A stretch of 10,834 nucleotides of DNA. Origin: Rhodobacter sp. Its GTDB lineage: Bacteria > Pseudomonadota > Alphaproteobacteria > Rhodobacterales > Rhodobacteraceae. The stretch covers positions 1-10,834 of the forward strand of contig PNND01000059.1 of assembly GCA_013824045.1 (NCBI GenBank), in the 5' to 3' direction. The notes under the pieces were generated by a model. It did not search any database. It saw nothing but the letters and a program-made list of their open reading frames with translations, and was not told the DNA's origin. Positions 5,708 to 10,834 of this stretch are shown here, piece after piece (the stretch's first letter is position 1; each line of letters begins with the position of its first letter). Made by a program: the position numbers and the translations under genes.

Positions 5708-7743
5708 TATAACTCCTTCACCAACCGCAGCGCGTCATAGATCGCCGCATGGGTGTTGCGCGCCTCGACCGCATCCCCGATCCGGAACAGCTGAAACCCG
5801 GCGGGGCCACCGTTCATCGCCTGCGGCCGCCCCTCGATCAGCGCGTCATAATCCACCGCGCCAAGGTTTTCGGACAGCGGCTTCAGATCGAAATAGATCT
5901 GCGCCAAGGGCTGCGTGCCATGGTTCACTACGATCTGGTCAAAGCTCCGCTCCTGCCGCACCTCCCGGCTGTAATCTGACCCGATCACCGCCCGCAGCCG
6001 GTTGCCATCCCGCTCCACCGCCTGCAGGCGATAGGTCACGGTGAATGTCACGGCCTTTTCCTGCATCGCCCGCATATAGGGAACAAGGTTCATCCCCATG
6101 ACCTCGGGTGCAAAGCTGCGGTCGGGTGTCATCACCTCCACCACCGCGCCACTTTCGGCCAGAAGCTGCGCCGCCTGCATCGCCGTATGATCGCCTGCAT
6201 CATCGTACAGCAGCACCTGCGCCCCCGGCTTTGCATCGCCCGACAGGATATCCCACGCGCTGACCACAAGATCATTCCCGGCCTCCAGCACCTCCGTCTC
6301 CGGCAGGCCCCCCGTCGCCACGATCACCACATCGGGGCGCTCGGCCAGCACATCCGCCGCCTCGGCCCAGGTATTGAACCGGAACTCCACATCCCGCGCC
6401 GCGCATTGCGCCATGCGCCAGTCGATGATCCCGATCATCTCGGCCCGCCGCTTGCTCTGCGCCGTCAGGCGCACCTGCCCGCCGGGTTGATCCGCCGCCT
6501 CGAATACCACCACGCGGTGCCCGCGTTCCGCTGCCACCCGTGCTGCCTCCAGCCCCGCAGGCCCGGCCCCCACGACCACAACTTTCCGCTGCACGGCTGC
6601 CGGGGCGATCACATGCGGCATCGTCTCCTCGCGCCCCGTCGCCGGGTTGTGGATACACAGCGCCATGCCGCCCTGATAGATGCGGTCCAGGCAATATGTT
6701 GCCCCCACGCAGGGCCGGATGTCATCCTCGCGCCCTTCGATGATCTTCCGCACGATATGCGGGTCCGCCATATGCGCCCGCGTCATGCCGACCATGTCCA
6801 ACTGCCCCGTCGCCACGGCGTGACGGGCGGTCGCCACATCGGGAATGCGCGCCGCATGGAATGTGGGCATCCCCACCTCGGCCCGCACGCGGCCCGCGAA
6901 ATCCAGATGCGGCGCGGACCGCATTCCTTGGATTGGGATCACACCCGTCAGGGCGGCGTCGGTGTGAATGCGCCCTTTGATGATGTTCAGGAAATCGACC
7001 AGCCCCGAATCCCGGAACCGCCGCGCCATTTCGATCCCTTCCTCCGGGGGGATGCCGCCCGCCTCATCCTCATCTGCCACATAGCGCAGGCCCAGCAGGA
7101 AATCGGGCCCAACCCGTTCGCGACAGGCGCTCAGAACCTCCATCGCAAATCGCAACCGATTGTCCAGCGATCCTGCATAGGGCCCCTCCACCGCCGCTGT
7201 CAGCGGGCTGATGAACTGGTCCATCAGATGGCCGTAACATTCAAACTCCACCCCATCGAGCCCCGCCGCCTTCATCCGTTCTGCCGCATCGGCATAGTCG
7301 CGGATGATCCGCGCAATATCCCAATCCTCGATGATCTTGGGGAAGGCCCGATGCGCCGGTTCGCGCGATTTGCCGGGCGCCACCACGGGCAGCCAGTCGC
7401 CCTTGTCCCACCGCGTGCGCCGCCCCAGATGGCTGATCTGGATCATCACCGCTGCGCCTGCCTCGTGGCAATCATCCGCCAGCCGCCGCATCCACGGCAC
7501 CACCTCATCCTTCCAGACCAGCACATTTCCAAACGCCGGCGGGCTGTCGCGGCTTACGCTGGCAGACCCCGCCGTCATCACCATCGCGACCCCGGCCTTG
7601 GCCCGCTCCAGATGATACAGGCGATACCGATCCTTCGGCATCCCGTCCTCGGTATAGGCGGGCTCATGGCTCGTCGTCATGATCCGGTTGCGCAGGGTCA
7701 GATGCTTCAGCCGATAAGGCTGCAACAGCGGATCATTCGACAT
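5707..7743 (-). CDS. Old Yellow Enzyme-type FMN / Fe-S / FAD oxidoreductase (demethylase-like)
   Basis: A 678-residue cytoplasmic enzyme with the three-part build of trimethylamine dehydrogenase, FadH dienoyl-CoA reductase and the N-methylproline/dimethylglycine demethylases. Residues 1-335 are an FMN TIM barrel: MTTSHEPAY at 22-30, IQISHLGRR at 101-109, and YGHLMDQFISP at 170-180. Cluster cysteines follow at 345, 351 and 363, with Ala at 348 where a fourth is usual. Residues 387-678 are the FAD/NAD part: VVGAGPAGLEA (390-400), Glu415 at the end of the second strand, and VVIVATGG (472-479). The ATG at 7743 has GGAGG eight bases upstream. Length and motifs best fit the StcD/HpbA/DgcA-like demethylases, which oxidise N-methyl groups of betaine-derived compounds; that is recalled family knowledge, not proof. 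It stands alone, divergent from a TetR gene that probably controls it. Confidence 0.88.
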   Translation of the reverse strand: MSNDPLLQPYRLKHLTLRNRIMTTSHEPAYTEDGMPKDRYRLYHLERAKAGVAMVMTAGSASVSRDSPPAFGNVLVWKDEVVPWMRRLADDCHEAGAAVMIQISHLGRRTRWDKGDWLPVVAPGKSREPAHRAFPKIIEDWDIARIIRDYADAAERMKAAGLDGVEFECYGHLMDQFISPLTAAVEGPYAGSLDNRLRFAMEVLSACRERVGPDFLLGLRYVADEDEAGGIPPEEGIEMARRFRDSGLVDFLNIIKGRIHTDAALTGVIPIQGMRSAPHLDFAGRVRAEVGMPTFHAARIPDVATARHAVATGQLDMVGMTRAHMADPHIVRKIIEGREDDIRPCVGATYCLDRIYQGGMALCIHNPATGREETMPHVIAPAAVQRKVVVVGAGPAGLEAARVAAERGHRVVVFEAADQPGGQVRLTAQSKRRAEMIGIIDWRMAQCAARDVEFRFNTWAEAADVLAERPDVVIVATGGLPETEVLEAGNDLVVSAWDILSGDAKPGAQVLLYDDAGDHTAMQAAQLLAESGAVVEVMTPDRSFAPEVMGMNLVPYMRAMQEKAVTFTVTYRLQAVERDGNRLRAVIGSDYSREVRQERSFDQIVVNHGTQPLAQIYFDLKPLSENLGAVDYDALIEGRPQAMNGGPAGFQLFRIGDAVEARNTHAAIYDALRLVKEL

Positions 7744-7751
7744 GGGGATGG

Positions 7752-7756
7752 CCTCC
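7752..7756 (-). promoter_or_regulatory. Ribosome binding site of the flavoenzyme gene
   Basis: GGAGG on the minus strand, eight bases before the ATG at 7743. It is a strong site and supports this start for the oxidoreductase. Confidence 0.7.
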
Positions 7757-7785
7757 GGCTCTACGCGCTATCCCGACCTTCAGGA

Positions 7786-7828
7786 AAATGTTCACTACTG
7801 TCAAGTTTGCAGTCACCCATGAACATTT
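7786..7828. promoter_or_regulatory. Nested inverted repeat, candidate TetR operator of the flavoenzyme
   Basis: AAATGTTCA (7786-7794) and TGAACATTT (7820-7828) are perfect 9-bp inverted arms separated by 25 bases. Inside lies a second imperfect dyad, ACTG (7797-7800) with CAGT (7810-7813), whose centre is two bases off that of the outer one. The minus strand also carries a consensus -35 hexamer, TTGACA (7804-7799), though no good -10 box follows at the usual distance. The site is between the divergent oxidoreductase and tetR genes, so it is probably where the regulator binds; the arms are far enough apart to be two sites for two dimers. Confidence 0.55.
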
Positions 7829-7865
7829 CCTTGCGACGCAATCCCCGGACCGCTACCCTCACCCC

Positions 7866-8495
7866 ATGACCGATGACCCCCCCTCAGAGTCCGGCTGGCG
7901 CGGATCGCCCGATCTGTGGCTGGAGGCCGCGCATGACATGCTGGTGGAAAGCGGCGTGGACGCCGTCCGCATCCAGCCGCTTGCCAAACGCCTGAACATC
8001 GCACGCACCAGTTTCTATTGGCACTTCAAGGACCGGGAAACCCTGCTCGCCGCGCTAGCCGATCGCTGGGCCGCGCGCACCACCGCCGGGCTGGTCGCCG
8101 CCTGCGCCGCCTATGCCGATACAAAGGCCGAGGCGATGCTGAACGTCATCTCTTGCTTCCTCTCTGACGCCGCCTTCGACAGCCGCCTCGAATTCGCCAT
8201 CCGCTCCTGGGCGTTGCAGGACGCCACCATCATGGCCCGCCTGAACGCCGAAGACAGCGCCCGGGTCGACGCGCTGATCGCGCTGTATCATCATTGGGGC
8301 CATGTTGGGGTCGATGCCGATACCCGCGCCCGCGCCGTCTACCTGACCCAGATCGGCTATATCTCGACCCAGGCCCGCGAAGACCTGTCCATCCGCATGG
8401 CGCGCATCCCGGCCTATGTCGAGCTTTTCACCGACACCGCCCCCAGCCCGCGCGAACTGGCGCGGTTTCACGCCCGGCACTGCTTTTCCCCCTGA
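7866..8495 (+). CDS. TetR-family transcriptional regulator, divergent from the flavoenzyme
   Basis: A 209-residue regulator from the ATG at 7866. The TetR DNA-binding domain is at about 16-63: LWLEAAHDMLVESGVDAV, then the helix-turn-helix IQPLAKRLNIARTSFYWHF (36-54) and KDRETLLAAL. The ligand domain (70-209) is helical and alanine-rich, with no motif I can assign. An upstream in-frame ATG at 7788 would add 26 residues, but it lies inside the inverted repeat and its AGGA is only a few bases away, so the later start is preferred; neither start has a textbook ribosome binding site. Position suggests control of the divergent oxidoreductase and of itself. It is not closely similar to the TetR protein at 4977. 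Confidence 0.88.
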   Translation: MTDDPPSESGWRGSPDLWLEAAHDMLVESGVDAVRIQPLAKRLNIARTSFYWHFKDRETLLAALADRWAARTTAGLVAACAAYADTKAEAMLNVISCFLSDAAFDSRLEFAIRSWALQDATIMARLNAEDSARVDALIALYHHWGHVGVDADTRARAVYLTQIGYISTQAREDLSIRMARIPAYVELFTDTAPSPRELARFHARHCFSP

Positions 8496-8561
8496 CGCGG
8501 CGCTTTACCGCCGTCGCCTGCGGGCCTAGCTTGCGCCGCAACCAAACCGCTGGGACCCCAC

Positions 8562-9524
8562 ATGATTGCTGCATATCGCGAGGCTGAGGGCCGCCTGATC
8601 CGTCTCGCCCCCGAGGCCGCCTTGTCCGACGCCATCTGGATCGACCTGCTCCGCCCAACCGACGCGGAAACCGCCGCCGTCATGGCGCTGGGCGTCGATG
8701 TGCCGACGCTAGAGGATATGGAAGAGATCGAAATCTCCAACCGCCTCTACCGCGAGGGCTGCACCGATTACATGACGATCCAGCTTACCGGCCACTCTGA
8801 GACCAACACGCCTATTGCTGGCCCGGTCACCTTCATCCTGTCGCCCAGCCGCCTTGTAACCGTGCGCCATCACGATTCCCGCCCCTTTGAAACCTACCCC
8901 ACCCGCGCCGAAAAGGTGGGTCCGGGCTGCACCAATGCCAACCGGGTTTTCCTCTCGATGATCGAAGAGATTATCGGTCGTCTAGCCGACCTGCTGGAAT
9001 CCTCGGGCCGCGGCCTCGATCACACCTCTCGCTCGGTCTATACCCCCGGCAAGCGCGGCCAGAACCAGCAACGGCTCGAAGTCGCCCTGCGCCAAATCGG
9101 GCGTGAGGCGGAATTGCTGGGCCATATCCGCCTTGCCTTGCTCACCCTCAGCCGCGCGCTTGGCTTTTACAGCCAGACCGCCCGCGAACGCTTGGGCGAC
9201 GAAGGCATGGCCCCGGTCACGGCAAACCTTCTTCGCGATATTGATTCGCTAGAGGTTCACACGGATTACCTGTCACAGCGCGTGGCACTGGCCTCGGATG
9301 CTACGCTCGGGATGATCAACCTGTCACAGAACGGCACAGTCCGCATCGTGTCGGTCGTCGCGGTTCTGTTCTCTCCCCCCACTCTGATCGCGTCGATCTA
9401 TGGGATGAATTTCGATGTGATGCCGGAACTGGCGCAGCCTTGGGGCTATCCGGCGGCAATTTGCGCGATGCTGGCCTCTTCGGTTGTGGCCTTTCTCTAT
9501 TTCCGCTGGAAGAACTGGCTCTAG
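8562..9524 (+). CDS. corA: CorA magnesium/cobalt transport protein
   Basis: A 320-residue inner-membrane divalent cation channel (pentameric in the family) for Mg2+ uptake. It is the E. coli CorA type rather than ZntB: AIWIDLLRPT near the N-terminus (24-33), a long helical cytoplasmic domain (about 125-258), a first membrane span at about 259-279 ending in the selectivity motif YGMNF (280-284), the periplasmic MPEL loop (287-290), and a second span at about 296-315 ending in a basic FRWKNWL tail. Length is close to the 316 residues of E. coli CorA. The ATG at 8562 has only a weak GGGA upstream. It begins 66 bp after the tetR stop on the same strand, so it may be cotranscribed or have its own promoter. 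Its TAG stop overlaps that of nagA on the other strand. Confidence 0.95.
   Translation: MIAAYREAEGRLIRLAPEAALSDAIWIDLLRPTDAETAAVMALGVDVPTLEDMEEIEISNRLYREGCTDYMTIQLTGHSETNTPIAGPVTFILSPSRLVTVRHHDSRPFETYPTRAEKVGPGCTNANRVFLSMIEEIIGRLADLLESSGRGLDHTSRSVYTPGKRGQNQQRLEVALRQIGREAELLGHIRLALLTLSRALGFYSQTARERLGDEGMAPVTANLLRDIDSLEVHTDYLSQRVALASDATLGMINLSQNGTVRIVSVVAVLFSPPTLIASIYGMNFDVMPELAQPWGYPAAICAMLASSVVAFLYFRWKNWL
9521..9524. other. Shared stop codons of corA and nagA (CTAG)
   Basis: The palindrome CTAG provides TAG to corA on the plus strand (9522-9524) and TAG to nagA on the minus strand (9523-9521). The convergent genes overlap by four bases and no terminator can lie between them. Confidence 0.95.
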
Positions 9525-10639
9525 GCCGCCACGCCCCCGCGCCACACGCCCCGCAAGGCCCAATCCGCGCCCAGATGCACCATATCTGCCCGCGCGCCGG
9601 GGCGCAGATGGCCCAGATCGCCCCGCCCGATCACCGCCGCCGGGATGCTGCTCGCCATGGCCAGCGCCCGTTCTGGCGTGATCCCCACCTCCTGCACCAA
9701 CACCTGCACCGCGCGCGGCAGTGTCAGATCGGCCCCTGCCAGCGTGCCATCCTCCAGCGTCAATCGACCCTGTGACCGCAGAATCCGCCGCCCGCCCAGA
9801 TGGAACTCTGTCCCGTCCGTCCCCGCCAGCGCCATGCAATCTGATACCAGAAACACCCCGCTCCGCTTTGCCGCCAGCGCCACGCGCAGGCTGATCGGGT
9901 CCACATGGATGCCATCCGCGATCAGCCCGGCAAACCCGTCCCCCGCCAGCACAGCCCCCACCATCCCCGCCTCGCGGTTGCCCATCTGGCTCATCGCGTT
10001 GAACAGATGCGTCGCACAACGCGCGCCCGCCGCCATCGCCGCGCGCGCCTCGGCCGCGCTGCAATCGCTATGGCCCAGCGAAACGATCACCCCCGCCGCC
10101 GCTATCGCCCTGATTTGCGCATTGGTCACCGATGCTGGCGCAACCGTCACCATCAGCGCAGGCAGTTCCGCCGCCGCCTCGATGATCAGCGCCAGATCGC
10201 GCGGTTCCATCCGCCGGATCAGAGCCGGATCATGCGCCCCTTTGCGCCGCACATCCAGATGCGGCCCCTCCAGATGCAGACCCAGAAAGCCCGGCAACTG
10301 CGCCTTGGTCGCGGCAATCCCCGCCTCGACCACCCGCGCCGTTACCTCATAGGTGTCCGTGATCAGTGTGGGCAGGCATCCAGTGGCCCCCAGCCGCGCC
10401 TGAACAGAACAAATCGTCTCTAACACGGCCTGATCCGTGTTTCCGTCGACGGCGAAACCTCCCGATCCGTTGATCTGCAGGTCCAGAAAGCCGGGTGCCA
10501 ATACCCCGCCGCCCAGCGCAACCACCGTCCCCTCGGCCGCGCCAAACCCCACCACGTGCCCATCCTCCACCACCAGCGCGCCCTCACGGAACTCCGTCCC
10601 GTCAAAGACCCGCGCGCCGGTATAGGATGTTCTGCCCAT
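9521..10639 (-). CDS. nagA: N-acetylglucosamine-6-phosphate deacetylase
   Basis: A 372-residue cytoplasmic amidohydrolase that removes acetate from GlcNAc-6-phosphate to give glucosamine-6-phosphate. Motifs: PGFLDLQINGSGG at 49-61, where the usual HxH metal pair of amidohydrolases is replaced by Q-N as in E. coli NagA; metal ligand Glu124 in HLEGPH; GHSD with His190; THLFNAMS with His211; GIHVD with His245; and catalytic Asp267 in VSDCMALAG. These support a mono-metal active enzyme. The start is taken as the ATG at 10639, which makes a TGATG overlap with the upstream gene; a GTG directly before it (10642) is equally in frame, and a GGAG lies eight bases before the ATG. Cotranscribed with the SIS-domain gene, as expected for amino-sugar catabolism. 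Confidence 0.95.
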   Translation of the reverse strand: MGRTSYTGARVFDGTEFREGALVVEDGHVVGFGAAEGTVVALGGGVLAPGFLDLQINGSGGFAVDGNTDQAVLETICSVQARLGATGCLPTLITDTYEVTARVVEAGIAATKAQLPGFLGLHLEGPHLDVRRKGAHDPALIRRMEPRDLALIIEAAAELPALMVTVAPASVTNAQIRAIAAAGVIVSLGHSDCSAAEARAAMAAGARCATHLFNAMSQMGNREAGMVGAVLAGDGFAGLIADGIHVDPISLRVALAAKRSGVFLVSDCMALAGTDGTEFHLGGRRILRSQGRLTLEDGTLAGADLTLPRAVQVLVQEVGITPERALAMASSIPAAVIGRGDLGHLRPGARADMVHLGADWALRGVWRGGVAA

Positions 10640-10834
10640 CACACCGTCTCCGTGACTTTGCGCAGATGCGGCGGTGTGTCGGGATCGAACCCGCGCCGCC
10701 GCGCCAGCGCCTCGACAAACCCATAGAACCCCACGGCCAGAACCAGCGGCGCCACCAACGGATGCAAACCACCAACCGAAGGCAGCGTCACGCAGCCCTT
10801 CGCCGCGACCCCAGTCACGAACACATCCGCCCCC
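10639..10834 (-). CDS. SIS-domain sugar-phosphate isomerase/aminotransferase-like protein (5' part beyond window)
   Basis: Only the last 64 residues are inside the window; the start is beyond the right edge. The tail contains ADVFVTGVAAKG, then LHPLVAPLVLAVGFYGFVEALARRRGFDPD (around 22-51 of the visible part) and ends PPHLRKVTETV. This is the characteristic C-terminus of SIS-domain proteins of the GlmS-isomerase/AgaS type, in which the DPDxPxHLxKVTxTV tail closes the sugar-phosphate site. The stop (10641-10639) overlaps the nagA ATG, so the two are one operon. In this setting it is most likely a glucosamine-6-phosphate deaminase/isomerase that replaces NagB, taking the NagA product to fructose-6-phosphate. 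The missing N-terminal part would tell whether a glutaminase domain is present. Confidence 0.85.
   Translation of the reverse strand, partial: GADVFVTGVAAKGCVTLPSVGGLHPLVAPLVLAVGFYGFVEALARRRGFDPDTPPHLRKVTETV

Noticed and set aside
5707..7743. Naming the flavoenzyme FadH (2,4-dienoyl-CoA reductase).
   Set aside because: The three-cysteine cluster motif and the YGHLMDQF active-site segment differ from FadH, and there is no fatty-acid gene nearby. A demethylase-like role fits better but is not proven.
6187..7869. A 560-codon open frame on the plus strand opposite the flavoenzyme.
   Set aside because: It is another reverse-frame shadow: His/Arg/Pro-rich, no recognisable fold, and it runs through the ribosome binding site and the start of the flavoenzyme.
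8496..8561. A possible promoter (TTACCG, 16 bp, TAGCTT) and a small CGGCG/CGCCG hairpin between tetR and corA.
   Set aside because: Each box matches only three of six consensus bases, and the 5-bp stem has no U-tract; both are expected by chance in GC-rich DNA.
8562..9524. Possible assignment to ZntB zinc exporter.
   Set aside because: The YGMNF plus MPEL loop and the basic KNWL end match E. coli CorA closely.
1..10834. Looked for CRISPR arrays, tRNA/rRNA genes, insertion sequences, phage or toxin-antitoxin genes and defence systems.
   Set aside because: No repeated spacers, cloverleaf-like sequence, transposase or integrase motif, or terminal repeats were recognised; base composition looks even across the genes.

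Overview
The window looks like chromosome of a high-GC alphaproteobacterium, most likely of the Rhodobacteraceae/Paracoccaceae group. This rests on the strongly GC-rich third codon positions, the style of the protein sequences and the gene mix. It is an inference, because no rRNA or other marker gene is present. Coding density is very high: ten complete genes and two edge-truncated genes. The four intergenic gaps are 117, 112, 122 and 66 bp, and no stretch over 300 bp lacks a gene.

Left half (1-4976). A minus-strand operon runs from 4859 off the left edge. In transcription order it encodes a secreted solute-binding protein, two inner-membrane permeases and an ATPase of the spermidine/putrescine (Pot) ABC importer class. 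A metallo-beta-lactamase-fold hydrolase and an agmatinase-family ureohydrolase (truncated) follow. Junctions are 4 nt, 2 nt, ATGA, TGATG and ATGA, so the two enzymes are translationally locked to the transporter. A TetR-family regulator is divergent at 4977, and the 117-bp gap between holds a recognisable minus-strand promoter and two perfect 6-bp-arm inverted repeats. The reading is a regulated uptake-and-breakdown unit for a polyamine-like or guanidino compound. By eye, the binding protein lacks several residues that hold spermidine in E. coli PotD, so the true substrate is open.

Middle (5595-8495). A large GC-rich hairpin terminator, which also carries a G-quadruplex motif, separates the convergent tetR gene and a 678-residue Old Yellow Enzyme-type flavin/iron-sulfur oxidoreductase. 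That enzyme belongs to the trimethylamine dehydrogenase / dienoyl-CoA reductase / N-methylproline demethylase superfamily and has only three of the four usual cluster cysteines. A second TetR regulator is divergent from it, and a perfect 9-bp-arm inverted repeat lies between them.

Right end (8562-10834). An E. coli-type CorA magnesium channel is convergent with nagA, and their stop codons share one CTAG. Upstream of nagA and overlapping it is the C-terminal end of a SIS-domain sugar-phosphate protein, which marks an amino-sugar catabolic operon continuing past the right edge.

No tRNA, rRNA, CRISPR array, insertion sequence or phage gene was seen. The strongest candidates for something undescribed are the importer/MBL/ureohydrolase operon and the regulator-linked three-cysteine flavoenzyme.
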